From JAAZMI01 sp050948785 (lineage in GTDB: Bacteria > Bacillota > Dethiobacteria > DTU022 > UBA8154), in the NCBI GenBank assembly GCA_050948785.1, contig JBMNEM010000005.1, positions 124,001 to 188,000 of the forward strand: a stretch of 64,000 bases of DNA, in the 5' to 3' direction. Both the position numbers and the translations under genes were made by a program. Shown piece after piece: positions 52,740 through 60,834 of the stretch (positions are counted from its first letter, which is position 1; every line of letters starts with the position of its first letter). The notes below the pieces were generated by a model. The model was not told the origin of the DNA. It ran no database searches and saw only the letters and a program-made list of their open reading frames with translations.

Positions 52740-53276
52740 TCAGGCGGGTTCAATCAACCCGTAATTACCATCCTTGCGCTTATATAAAACATTGATCTCC
52801 TCTGTATCAGCATTGGTAAAAACATAAAAATCGTGACCCAGAAGGTTCAGCTGCAAGATGGCTTCTTCTATAGGCATGGGTTTCATCACAAAGCTCTTCA
52901 TTCTGACCACACGGGGTTCGGCCTCTTCCTTTTCTTCCTTTCCCAAACCGGCAAGTTTTTCACTGAGCTCCTTTAACCCCTGCTGCCTCAACTTGCGGTT
53001 AATCTTTGTCTTATATTTATGCATCTGGCGCTCCAGCTTATCAACAACCAGATCGATGGAAGCATACATATCCCCTGTCGCTTCTTCCGCTCTCAACAAC
53101 AAACCATCAATGGAAATAGTTACCTCGACAATATGATCTCCCCGGACAACATCTAAGGTAGCCTGTGCTTCAATCTCCGTATTAAAATATTTTTCCAGTT
53201 TGTGCAGTCTTTTGACCACATATTCCTGTAACGCCGGAGTTACTTCCACATTTTTACCACGAACATTGATCTGCAC
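52740..53276 (-). CDS. hpf: Ribosome hibernation promoting factor, long form
   Basis: Long HPF joins 70S ribosomes into inactive 100S dimers in stationary phase. 178 residues: an N-terminal S30AE domain (1-100: INVRGKNVEVTPALQEYV, KLEKYFNTEIEAQATLDVVR) and a C-terminal dimerisation domain (about 120-178: RVVRMKSFVMKPM, EEAILQLNLLGHDFYVFTNA). secA-prfB normally follow directly; here the four-gene block intervenes. Confidence 0.95.
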   Translation of the reverse strand: MQINVRGKNVEVTPALQEYVVKRLHKLEKYFNTEIEAQATLDVVRGDHIVEVTISIDGLLLRAEEATGDMYASIDLVVDKLERQMHKYKTKINRKLRQQGLKELSEKLAGLGKEEKEEAEPRVVRMKSFVMKPMPIEEAILQLNLLGHDFYVFTNADTEEINVLYKRKDGNYGLIEPA

Positions 53277-53655
53277 GCCAATCTCCCCTTCCTACTGACT
53301 TCTGAACTTTTGCGGTTGATTAACAATCTAGTATTCCCTATTCAGGAAAAAAATCCTTCTTGAACTTCCCCCATGCCCCGTGACTTTTTTAGGAAATGTA
53401 CGACACGGGGTACAACATAGATACGGCCAGACGACCACAAGATACGTCCCCGCGGTCGGAAACAGAAACAAGCACCAACCACAAGACACCAACCACAAGG
53501 TACGTCCCCGCGGTCGGTTCGTCCCCGCGGTCGGTTCACCGCCAAGCTATGCCGGACACACATTAAAAAATGGGGGCATTTTGCCCCCATTTACTTGCGG
53601 AAGTAAAGGTAAATTGTAATAATTTTGCTTTAACCGTCGTCCCGCACCCCACAGA
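53277..53655. other. Gap between cspA and hpf with family A repeats
   Basis: Left to right: the hpf upstream region, AT-rich around 53325-53350 where its promoter is expected but not clear; family A copies at 53432-53459 and 53489-53517 with partial copies at 53475-53488 and 53518-53534, all in the CACAAG-first orientation with CGGTCGG arms; then the cspA terminator at 53562-53592. No gene is visible. Confidence 0.7.
53562..53592 (-). terminator. Rho-independent terminator of cspA
   Basis: A perfect 11-bp stem AAATGGGGGCA/TGCCCCCATTT (53568-53578 and 53582-53592) with a T run following on the minus strand, about 63 bases after the cspA stop. Confidence 0.88.
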
Positions 53656-53853
53656 TTAGAGTTTCACAACATTGGCTGCTTGTGGTCCCCTACTCCCTTC
53701 GACGATTTCAAATTCAACTTTTTCACCTTCGGTGAGGGATTTAAACCCTTCCTCCTGAATGGCAGAATAGTGGACAAACACATCGCCGCCATCGTCTCTT
53801 TCGATAAAACCGTAGCCTTTTTCCTTGTTAAACCACTTCACTGTACCCAACAT
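53656..53853 (-). CDS. cspA: Cold shock protein
   Basis: 65-residue single OB-fold RNA chaperone. RNP1 KGYGFIE and RNP2 VFVHYSAI are both intact, and the ends (MLGTVKWFNKEK; GPQAANVVKL) are typical. ATG at 53853 is preceded by AGGGGG. A strong promoter at 53910-53938 gives a short leader of about 50 bases. Confidence 0.97.
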   Translation of the reverse strand: MLGTVKWFNKEKGYGFIERDDGGDVFVHYSAIQEEGFKSLTEGEKVEFEIVEGSRGPQAANVVKL

Positions 53854-53909
53854 AAAAAAACATACCCCCTAAAATATTTAAATCCGTGAGGTTGGGACTC
53901 ACCGGAATT

Positions 53910-53938
53910 ACTGTATCATAAGAAAATCGGCCTGTCAA
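53910..53938 (-). promoter_or_regulatory. Sigma-A promoter of cspA
   Basis: -35 TTGACA (53933-53938), 17-base spacer ending in TGA, -10 TACAGT (53910-53915), on the minus strand. Confidence 0.8.
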
Positions 53939-53986
53939 TGAAAATATGCCTGTCATTTTTCCTCGTTATCTGTAAAATATTCTCTG

Positions 53987-55042
53987 TTATTCTGCAGGTT
54001 CCGACAGAATATAGACTTTGAGCTTTTGGCGGCCAAAAATCCAGGCATCATTATGTTTGTTAAAAAGAATATCGATGCTCTTTTCCTTGATTGCCGACCC
54101 TGTATCCTCAGCACGGGCAAAACCATAGCCCTCGATATAGACCAGGGATTTCAGAGGAATGACTGCCGGATCGACGGCAATAAGATGGGGGTTGGCCATA
54201 CTCCCGTCCCCGGCCACGGCGCAGATACCCGTTGCGGTATAACCGTCATTGTAAAAACCTGTACACTGTGATGCCCCCCGGGCATCAAAAGGGCACCCGG
54301 CTTCTGCCGTCCCCGGGCAATAAGCCGTAGCCGTTACCTCCAGCATCGCTTCAAACTCCCAATCCCGGCCGCCGCGGGAGAGTGTATTTTCCATAGAGGC
54401 CATTTCTCTGTCTTCCGGTACAGAGGATATTTCCGTAGAGACCATCTCTCTTTTTTCCGAGGCAGAATCTTCCGGCATAAAGGTTGTTTCCACAGAGGCC
54501 GTCTCTCTGCCTTCAACAACAGAGGGTGTTTCTTCCTGCCGCCCTCTGCTTACCTGCACAGTCCTGACCTTCTGCCGGGACTGGAAACTTAAAAATGTGT
54601 CCGGCCCGGGGGAAATTGTTTCCTGCCCTTCCAATTCAATGCCCTGCTCCTGTAACAGATCTGCCGCCGTCAAAGAACAGGTCCATACTTCCCGGGAATC
54701 CCCATCCACCACCAAGGTCACGGGAAAAGCCCTTTTGATGCTGATGATCTGCCCATGCATAATTTTTTCTTCTTTGCCCGGGACAAGCTGATCATGGCAC
54801 CCCACCTGCAGTTCCTTTTCCTCTAAAAAATCACCGATCGTCCGGCAAAAAGTTGAAAACTGTTTTTTTTCACTTTCCTCCACTACAACCACGGTCTTCA
54901 ACTGCCAGAAGTAAAAACTCAACAGCAATAAAACAACAAGAGGGAAAAAGGCGATGATCATCTTCAGCCCCGCCCTTTGCCCTCCTTTATATTTCCCGCT
55001 CTTCCCCCGCCTGAATATTGGTATTGCTTCGCTCTCTTCCAT
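53987..55042 (-). CDS. Cell-wall associated 3D-domain protein with DUF348-like region
   Basis: ATG at 55042, five bases after AGGAGG, gives 351 residues. One transmembrane anchor (MIIAFFPLVVLLLLSFYFW) is followed by a DUF348-like region (about 55-165). A low-complexity stretch (about 170-235) has imperfect repeats of (E)REM/TAS-x-E-x-T/S-x-x-PED. The C-terminal 3D domain (about 240-345) has VTATAYCPGT, IAVDPAVIPLKSLVYIEGYG, RAEDTGSAIK and DILFNKHNDAWIFG with the conserved Asp triad. The 3D domain is shared with lytic transglycosylase MltA and Rpf2-like proteins, suggesting peptidoglycan cleavage outside the cell. Confidence 0.85.
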   Translation of the reverse strand: MEESEAIPIFRRGKSGKYKGGQRAGLKMIIAFFPLVVLLLLSFYFWQLKTVVVVEESEKKQFSTFCRTIGDFLEEKELQVGCHDQLVPGKEEKIMHGQIISIKRAFPVTLVVDGDSREVWTCSLTAADLLQEQGIELEGQETISPGPDTFLSFQSRQKVRTVQVSRGRQEETPSVVEGRETASVETTFMPEDSASEKREMVSTEISSVPEDREMASMENTLSRGGRDWEFEAMLEVTATAYCPGTAEAGCPFDARGASQCTGFYNDGYTATGICAVAGDGSMANPHLIAVDPAVIPLKSLVYIEGYGFARAEDTGSAIKEKSIDILFNKHNDAWIFGRQKLKVYILSEPAE

Positions 55043-55171
55043 AATATCCTCCTGTAAAATATTTGCCCCTGCGGGCATTTTTAGAGGGTATTAAACAGTA
55101 CAAGGGATATTGTGCACAGAAAAAAGCGTTTATATACCTGAAAAAAAATTTTAAACCGCCCTGAAACAAGC

Positions 55172-55201
55172 ACCGGCCACAAGGTACGTCCCCGCGGTCG
55201 G
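55172..55201. repeat. Family A repeat upstream of the 3D-protein gene
   Basis: One copy, CACAAGG-TACGTCCCC-GCGGTCGG orientation, between the 3D-protein gene and the terminator at 55215-55255. Confidence 0.82.
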
Positions 55202-55214
55202 GACTGGCGGGAAC

Positions 55215-55255
55215 AAAAAAAAGCGGCAATTCAGCCCTAAGGGGCTTTTTGCCGC
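55215..55255 (-). terminator. Rho-independent terminator after the RlpA/G5 gene
   Basis: GCGGCAA/TTGCCGC (55223-55229, 55249-55255) encloses an inner AGCCC/GGGCT stem and is followed by eight Ts on the minus strand. Confidence 0.88.
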
Positions 55256-55289
55256 ATTTGTCAAATTTTTTTATCGAAAATAAAGTATA

Positions 55290-56351
55290 TCAGGGCTTTT
55301 CCAATATTTCAACCCGCACTTGGCCCACACCATGCGATTTTAAGCCGATGGCCTCCGCCGCAGCGCTTGAAAGATCGATTACACGGCTGGCAGAATATGG
55401 CCCACGGTCGTTAATACGCACCGTTACACTTTTTCCCGTCCGCAGATAGGTAACCTGCACGATCGTGCCAAACGGCAGATAGCAGTGCGCCGCTGTGTAT
55501 TCATTCTGATTATAGACTTCCCCGCTGCTGGTTCTTCTGCCGTGAAATTCAGACCCGTACCAGGAAGCCAGGCCCTCAATCCCGTTACCCCGGGAAGCCA
55601 TGACCACCCTGGGAGGCGAGGAAACCTTTGCTTTTGTGCCCACGGCTACAATCAAGGGAACCGGCTGCTGCAGCACAGTTTCTTTGATCAGCTTGCGCAG
55701 AAGTTCTTTCCCCCCGGCATAAACAACCCTGAACCGCAGTTCTTTTATTCCCTCCTGCCCTTCCTGAAGAACATTCTGCCGCCCTGTTAAAAGGCGGCTG
55801 TCATCTCTCTTTTCCACCACGTAAGGTATTTTCTCCTGAAAAGTTTCCACAACCTCCTCCCGGCGAAAAAGAAAAATCTCCTGTCCGGAGGAGAGTGCCG
55901 TATCCAGTTCCGGCTCAACCATAAACCCGCCTGTCAAGGGAATACCCAGCTCCTTGAAAGCCCCAAAGACCGTCGACGCATGGGTATAATGCCGGAAACT
56001 GCCCGTATCCGTTGTCATAATCACAGGAGTCGCCCTCTGAATCGAAACCTGCATTTCTTCTTCCAGAGTTTCCTCCAACCCCGGGGAGACCCGGTCATGG
56101 GCTCCCAGGGCCATGCCCTGCTCTGCAAGCAAGTCGGCAACCTTCTCCGCCTTGGAGACAACCCGGCAAACTTCCCCGCCAGCATTGATCGTTACCTCTA
56201 TAGTATGGAACAGGCGGTAGAGGCTCAAGCTTAAAGTTAAAAGAAAAACACAGGAACATAAATAAATACAAAGAGGAATGTTCCGTCGGAGCCGGAAAAA
56301 AATTTGCCTGCAGAATTTCTGAAGCGCCAAAAACGAAAAGAATCTGCTCAT
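55290..56351 (-). CDS. YabE-like cell-wall protein: DUF348, G5 and RlpA-type double-psi beta-barrel
   Basis: 353 residues. An N-terminal signal anchor (IPLCIYLCSCVFLLTLSLSL) is followed by two DUF348 units (about 50-95 and 105-155), a G5 domain (about 160-240: EEVVETFQEKIPYVVEKRD, GIKELRFRVVYAGGKE) and a RlpA-like barrel (about 260-350: GLASWYGSEFHGRRTSSGE, LPFGTIVQVTYL, VRINDRGPYSASRVIDLS). B. subtilis YabE has the DUF348-G5-3D layout and lies just after tatD as here; this protein has the related barrel in place of 3D. A secreted muralytic or wall-binding role is likely. Confidence 0.88.
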   Translation of the reverse strand: MSRFFSFLALQKFCRQIFFRLRRNIPLCIYLCSCVFLLTLSLSLYRLFHTIEVTINAGGEVCRVVSKAEKVADLLAEQGMALGAHDRVSPGLEETLEEEMQVSIQRATPVIMTTDTGSFRHYTHASTVFGAFKELGIPLTGGFMVEPELDTALSSGQEIFLFRREEVVETFQEKIPYVVEKRDDSRLLTGRQNVLQEGQEGIKELRFRVVYAGGKELLRKLIKETVLQQPVPLIVAVGTKAKVSSPPRVVMASRGNGIEGLASWYGSEFHGRRTSSGEVYNQNEYTAAHCYLPFGTIVQVTYLRTGKSVTVRINDRGPYSASRVIDLSSAAAEAIGLKSHGVGQVRVEILEKP

Positions 56352-56384
56352 TTAAAACAAGCCTCCTCCTTCGTTTGCCGTTCC

Positions 56385-57191
56385 CTAATCCTCAGCCCGA
56401 ACCCGAGAAAATAAACGCCGGGCATTTTCCAGGCAGATACGCCCTAAGTTTTCCGCAGTAGTACCCCTCAGTTCCGCTATTTTTTCCACAGTAAAAGCCG
56501 TATAGGCCGGTTCATTTCTCTTCCCCCGCCAGGGCCCGGGCGGTAAAAAAGGAGCATCTGTTTCCACCAGCAGCCGCTCTGCCGGTATGGAGGCGGCAAC
56601 CTGCTTTAAAACATTGTTACGGGGATAGGTCACCGGGCCGGCGATGGAGATATACAGGCCCATCTCCATCATTTGCTCTGCCAGCTCCAGATCCCCGGAG
56701 AAACAATGCATCACCCCGCCGGCCTCAGGAAGACCTTCTTCCTTTAAAAGCGACATGGTTTCCGGGTGAGCATTGCGGGAATGGATCACCACCGGCAGAT
56801 TTACTTCCCTGGCCAGCCGCAGCTGCTGGCTGAAAACAGCCCACTGCTGCCAGCGGGGAGAGCGATCCCGGTAATAATCCAACCCCATTTCTCCCAAAGC
56901 CACAACTTTGGGGTGCTGAGCCATCTCCCGCATTTCTGCCAGATAATCGTCCGGCACATTGGCGGCATCATGAGGATGAACACCGACCGCCGCATAAATC
57001 AGCGAATATTTTTCACTCAAAGCAACCGCCTCCCGCGAGGAAGGCATGTTGAAACCGACATTGATCACCAGCTTCAAACCATAGCTTTCCGCCCGCTGGA
57101 TCACAGCATCCCGATCCCGGTTAAAAATTTTAAAATCCAGGTGGGCATGGCTGTCCACCAGAGCAGGCAGCTTATTTAAGATCTTGTTCAT
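56385..57191 (-). CDS. tatD: TatD family deoxyribonuclease/hydrolase
   Basis: 268 residues, metal-dependent TIM-barrel hydrolase. VDSHAHLDF at the start, GVHPHDA, LGEMGLDYYRD, VIHSRNAH, GVMHCFSGDLELAE and LVETDAPFLPP carry the conserved His, Glu and Asp ligands. The ATG overlaps the metG stop (ATGA), as in metS-yabD of B. subtilis. TatD proteins act as 3'-5' exonucleases or D-aminoacyl hydrolases; the substrate here is not determined. Confidence 0.93.
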   Translation of the reverse strand: MNKILNKLPALVDSHAHLDFKIFNRDRDAVIQRAESYGLKLVINVGFNMPSSREAVALSEKYSLIYAAVGVHPHDAANVPDDYLAEMREMAQHPKVVALGEMGLDYYRDRSPRWQQWAVFSQQLRLAREVNLPVVIHSRNAHPETMSLLKEEGLPEAGGVMHCFSGDLELAEQMMEMGLYISIAGPVTYPRNNVLKQVAASIPAERLLVETDAPFLPPGPWRGKRNEPAYTAFTVEKIAELRGTTAENLGRICLENARRLFSRVRAED

Positions 57192-59206
57192 GAAATTTTA
57201 CTCCCTGCCGGCAGATCACCATCAACGGCGGTCAGGAGAACTTCCCCTGCGGGACCTGTGGCCGCCAAAATCATCCCCTCAGAAAGAATCCCGCGGATTT
57301 TCACCGGTTTTAAATTGGCCACAAAGAGGGTTTTTTTACCGGTAAGTTCCTCCGGCTGATAATGCTCAGCCAGGCCCGCCACAACCTGCCGCTTTTCTTC
57401 TTCCCCCAAATCTACCACCAATTGGAGAAGCTTATCTGTTTTGGGCACCGGTTCAGCCGCAACAATTTCACCGACACGTATATCAACCTGGACAAAATCA
57501 TCGATCGTGATTGTCCCCACAGTTTTTTGCCCCCCGACTTTTTTATCTTGGCCTCCATCCTTGCCTTTGGCTTTATCCACAGCTTTGTCCACAGCAAGGG
57601 CGGCCTTCTGCCCTGCCCCCGCCGTCTCCTGGCTCCCCAACAGCGCAGCCAGCTCCTTTTTGATATCAAGCCGGGGAAAAAGATCATCCGTGCGCTGTGC
57701 TTTTGTTCCCGGCTTTAAAGCTCCCCATTGGCCCAGGCTTTCCCACCCGTGCAGCTCCGGCTGAGCATCAATACCCAACTGGGACCACATGCGTCCCGGC
57801 GTCCGGGGCATATAAGGCTGCAGCAAAACGCTGATAAAGCGCAGGGACTCACAAAGATTATAAAGCACGGTCGCCAGCCGCCCTCTTTTTCCCTCTTCCC
57901 TGGCCAGCACCCAGGGCGCATTTTCATCAATGTATTTATTGGAACGCCTGACCAACACCCAGAGAGTCTCCAGGGCCCCGCTGAACTGGAGCTTGTTCAT
58001 CTGCGCCTCCATCTGCGCGGGCATGGCCAAAGCTAATTCCTGTAACTCCCGGTCGCTGATCTCTTCCTTGTCCTGCTGCGGCGCGGGAATTATCCCGGAG
58101 AAAAAGCGCTCCACCATCGTCAGAGTCCGGCTCAGCAGATTGCCCAGATCATTGGCCAGGTCCGTATTGATGCGCGTCAGCAGAGCCTCATTGCTGAAGA
58201 CACCGTCAGCCCCAAAGGAGATCTCCCTCAAAAGAAAATAGCGCACACTGTCGGAACCGTAGCGGGCAATCAAGGCCATGGGGTCGACAACATTCCCCTT
58301 GGATTTGGACATCTTCCCTTCCTTCATGATCAGCCAGCCGTGACCGAAAACCTGCTTGGGCAGAGGCAGCCCCAGTGCCATTAAAAAAATCGGCCAGTAA
58401 ATCGTATGGAAACGGACAATCTCCTTGCCAATCAGCTGCACATCGGCCGGCCAGTACTTATGAAAAAGGGTTTCCTCCCCGGAAGTATAGCCCAGGGCAG
58501 TAATGTAGTTGCTCAGCGCATCCAGCCAGACATAAATAACATGTTTCGTAGCAAAGGGAACCGGTATACCCCAATCAAAAGTCGTCCGGGAAACGCAGAG
58601 ATCCTCCAAACCCGGGCGCAAAAAATTGTTAATCATCTCATTCTTACGCGCTGGGGGCTGAATAAATTCCGGATGAGTATTAATATATTCCAAAAGGCGA
58701 TCGGCATATTTGGACATACGAAAAAAATATCCCTCTTCGGCCACAATCTCTACCGGCCGTCCGCAGTCCGGGCAGTTGCCCTCCTCCACCTGCCGGGCCG
58801 TCCAGAAAGATTCACAGGGCGTGCAGTACCAACCCTCATACCGGCCCTTGTAAATATCCCCCTGCTTGTAAAGCCGGTCAAAAATTTCCTGCACGGCTAG
58901 GGTATGACGCAGCTCGGTCGTGCGGATAAAATCATCATAAGAAATATCCAGAGCAGCCCAGAGATCCTTGATCCAGGAAACTATTTCATCCACAAATTGC
59001 TGCGGCTCTTTCCCGGCATCTGCAGCGCTGCGCTGTATTTTCTGGCCATGCTCGTCCGTCCCGGTCAGAAACCGCACATCATACCCGGTAAACCTTTTAA
59101 ATCTGGCCATAGCATCAGCCGCCACAGTCGTATAAGAGTGGCCGATATGCAGTTTATCACTGGGATAATAAATGGGGGTGGTAATATAGAAAGTTTTCGT
59201 GGACAT
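57188..59206 (-). CDS. metG: Methionyl-tRNA synthetase
   Basis: 672 residues. Class I signatures KLHIGHSYTT (HIGH) and KEGKMSKSKGN (KMSKS), a four-Cys zinc knuckle (CTPCESFW ... CPDCGRPVE), an anticodon-binding helical domain (about 390-520) and a C-terminal tRNA-binding OB domain (about 565-672: VDIRVGEIVAAEPVP, VVAGLAEHYQPEEL). A Lys/Asp-rich linker (about 535-560) separates the last two. Its promoter is at 59342-59371; the leader of about 130 bases has no T-box signature. Confidence 0.97.
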   Translation of the reverse strand: MSTKTFYITTPIYYPSDKLHIGHSYTTVAADAMARFKRFTGYDVRFLTGTDEHGQKIQRSAADAGKEPQQFVDEIVSWIKDLWAALDISYDDFIRTTELRHTLAVQEIFDRLYKQGDIYKGRYEGWYCTPCESFWTARQVEEGNCPDCGRPVEIVAEEGYFFRMSKYADRLLEYINTHPEFIQPPARKNEMINNFLRPGLEDLCVSRTTFDWGIPVPFATKHVIYVWLDALSNYITALGYTSGEETLFHKYWPADVQLIGKEIVRFHTIYWPIFLMALGLPLPKQVFGHGWLIMKEGKMSKSKGNVVDPMALIARYGSDSVRYFLLREISFGADGVFSNEALLTRINTDLANDLGNLLSRTLTMVERFFSGIIPAPQQDKEEISDRELQELALAMPAQMEAQMNKLQFSGALETLWVLVRRSNKYIDENAPWVLAREEGKRGRLATVLYNLCESLRFISVLLQPYMPRTPGRMWSQLGIDAQPELHGWESLGQWGALKPGTKAQRTDDLFPRLDIKKELAALLGSQETAGAGQKAALAVDKAVDKAKGKDGGQDKKVGGQKTVGTITIDDFVQVDIRVGEIVAAEPVPKTDKLLQLVVDLGEEEKRQVVAGLAEHYQPEELTGKKTLFVANLKPVKIRGILSEGMILAATGPAGEVLLTAVDGDLPAGSKIS

Positions 59207-59341
59207 GAAGCGGATAGACCCCCTTCTCTTATCAGATAACTCATGAACTCACTACAGAATTTTCACAACAAAGCTCATGTTTTCTTATTTTCCCGCAAGT
59301 TTTCTCGCAAATTTTTTTAAACGGTTAAATTCTGATTTAAA

Positions 59342-59371
59342 ATTATACCATATAAATTTTTTAAAGGCAAA
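59342..59371 (-). promoter_or_regulatory. Sigma-A promoter of metG-tatD
   Basis: -35 TTTGCC (59366-59371), 18-base spacer, extended -10 TGGTATAAT with its box at 59342-59347, on the minus strand. It faces away from the repeat array and from the abrB promoter. Confidence 0.7.
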
Positions 59372-59451
59372 TTTGACATTTTTTGGCGTGCCAGGGGGGC
59401 ACGAGGCTGGGGAGCGCTAGGATGCAGGGGGTGCAAGGCGCAGCCAGCCGG

Positions 59452-60134
59452 CCAACCGCGGGGACGGGCCTCGTGGTTGGGGAGCACAAGCACGGCACCA
59501 ACCGCGGGGACGGGCCTCGTGGTTGGGGAGCATAGGCACGGCACCAACCGCGGGGACGGGCCTTGTGGTTGGGAAGCACAGGCACAGCACCAACCGCGGG
59601 GACGGGCCTCGTGGTTGGGGAGCATAGGCACGGCACCAACCGCGGGGACGGGCCTCGTGGTTGGGGAGCACAGGCACCAGCCGAGGGGACGATCCTTGTA
59701 GCTGGTGTGGCGTGCCCCAGGGGCGGGGAACATGCGGACAATACGCCAGCCGTGAGGAGACACCAACCGCGGGGACGGGCCTTGTGGTTGGGAAGCACAG
59801 GCACAGCACCAACCGCGGGGACGGGCCTCGTGGTTGGCAGGCACGGCACCAACCGCGGGCACGGACCTCGTGGTTGGGGAGCACAGGCACCAGCCGAGGG
59901 GACGATCCTTGTAGCTGGTGTGGCGTGCCCCAGGGGCGGGGAACATGCGGACAATACGCCAGCCGTGAGGAGACACCAACCGCGGGGACGGGCCTTGTGG
60001 TTGGGAAGCACAGGCACAGCACCAACCGCGGGCACGGACCTCGTGGTTGGGGAGCACAGGCACGGCACCAACCGCGGGGACGGGCCTCGTGGTTGGTCCA
60101 GGTAGCCAGCCGAGGGGACGATCCTTGTGGCCGG
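59452..60134. repeat. 14-copy array of family A repeats with 46-bp period between metG and abrB
   Basis: Copies of the 29-bp unit (arms CCAACCGC and GTGGTTGG, core GGGGACG-GGCC) start at 59452, 59498, 59544, 59590, 59636, 59677, 59763, 59809, 59849, 59890, 59976, 60022, 60068 and 60106. Most are 46 bp apart, with 17-bp spacers that are nearly identical (GGAGCACAGGCACGGCA type). Copies at 59677, 59890 and 60106 are a diverged type (CCAGCCGAGGGGACGATCCTTG). A larger unit of 213 bp, including an unrelated stretch beginning CGTGCCCCAGGGGCGGGGAA, is duplicated (59677-59889 and 59890-60102). The frames across the array lack stop codons but are not genes. Confidence 0.92.
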
Positions 60135-60160
60135 TACAGGCAATTTTTGGCGGTTTTTCG

Positions 60161-60181
60161 TAGGGGCAATTCATGAATCGC
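60161..60181. repeat. Second TAGGGGCGA-type palindrome, partly decayed
   Basis: TAGGGGCAATTCATGAATCGC, with a perfect ATTCATGAAT centre, directly after the array. Related to the element at 3961-3988. Confidence 0.5.
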
Positions 60182-60243
60182 TTTTAAAATCCTCCAGGCA
60201 ACTACTTTTTTAGACAAAATTTACTTTTTTGTCCTGAAAGGTA

Positions 60244-60293
60244 TTGCATTTCATGGGAATTACTGGTATAATAAGTTGTAACTATTTGTCGAA
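60244..60293 (+). promoter_or_regulatory. abrB promoter with downstream Spo0A box
   Basis: -35 TTGCAT (60244-60249), 17-base spacer, -10 TATAAT (60267-60272) with TGG before it. A perfect TTGTCGAA (60286-60293) lies about 7-14 bases past the expected start point. In B. subtilis Spo0A represses abrB by binding just downstream of its promoter, so the layout is conserved. Confidence 0.8.
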
Positions 60294-60316
60294 AAATGCA
60301 AAAAGGAGGGGCAGGC

Positions 60317-60556
60317 TTGAAATCAACCGGCATCGTCAGAAAAGTTGATGAATTGGGGAGGGTCGTTATTCCCATTGAGCTGCGCAGAACCCTGGGGATA
60401 AAAATCAAAGATGCGCTGGAAATTTATGTCGATGGGGAAAGAATAGTGCTCAAAAAATATGAGCCGGCTTGTATTTTCTGCGGCAACGCGGACGATACCA
60501 AACAATTCAGCGGCAGGATCATTTGTCAGGAATGTATTTCCAAAATGCTGGACTAG
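60317..60556 (+). CDS. abrB: Transition-state regulator AbrB
   Basis: TTG at 60317, seven bases after AAGGAGG, gives 79 residues. The N-terminal swapped-hairpin DNA-binding domain reads MKSTGIVRKVDELGRVVIPIELRRTLGI in family terms (here in two parts around residue 20) and DALEIYVDGERIVLKKYEP. The C-terminal part has CIFCGN and IICQECISKML, two CxxC pairs typical of clostridial AbrB. It represses stationary-phase and sporulation genes in exponential growth. It is divergent from metG, as in B. subtilis. Confidence 0.95.
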   Translation: MKSTGIVRKVDELGRVVIPIELRRTLGIKIKDALEIYVDGERIVLKKYEPACIFCGNADDTKQFSGRIICQECISKMLD

Positions 60557-60637
60557 TTATTATTATTTGTTTTTATCCAAACAATTTTATTGCGGAAAAA
60601 CATAAATTATTAGAAAATTGAAGAGGCTACCAAAAAA

Positions 60638-60692
60638 ATCAAAATAGCAAGGGTTATGATCCTCCGGACTTGTATCCCTTGCTATTTTTGAT
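60638..60692 (+). terminator. Rho-independent terminator of abrB
   Basis: ATCAAAATAGCAAGGG (60638-60653) pairs with CCCTTGCTATTTTTGAT (60676-60692) to form a long stem ending in Ts. It lies about 80 bases after the stop codon; the rest of 60557-60834 holds the acs promoter. Confidence 0.8.
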
Positions 60693-60764
60693 CCCCAGAG
60701 GGAAAAAATATTGCCAGAAGTAAAAGTTTTTAAAAAACCGTTATGGGCCGCAGCCGGCTTCTGA

Positions 60765-60770
60765 TATAAT
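60765..60770 (+). promoter_or_regulatory. Candidate promoter of the acetyl-CoA synthetase gene
   Basis: Extended -10 TGATATAAT (box at 60765-60770) 65 bases before the start codon; the -35 region is poor. AGGG at 60823-60828 is the ribosome-binding site. Confidence 0.5.
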
Positions 60771-60834
60771 GTTACCTGATGGATACCGTCTTTATTTGCA
60801 TGTTTACGACAAAAAACACACGGAGGGAAAATAA

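Noticed and set aside
59207..59341. T-box riboswitch before metG
   Set aside because: The leader is only about 130 bases and lacks the AGGGTGG-type T-box and a terminator hairpin.
59452..60134. CRISPR array
   Set aside because: Unit and spacing sizes look right, but the spacers are nearly identical to each other, larger blocks are duplicated, no cas gene is present, and the same repeat occurs singly all over the window.
59317..60217. Several long Pro/Arg/Trp-rich open frames on both strands
   Set aside because: They arise because the repeat lacks stop codons in most frames; three leftward frames overlap, none has a convincing ribosome-binding site and a 46-bp period shifts frame at every unit.
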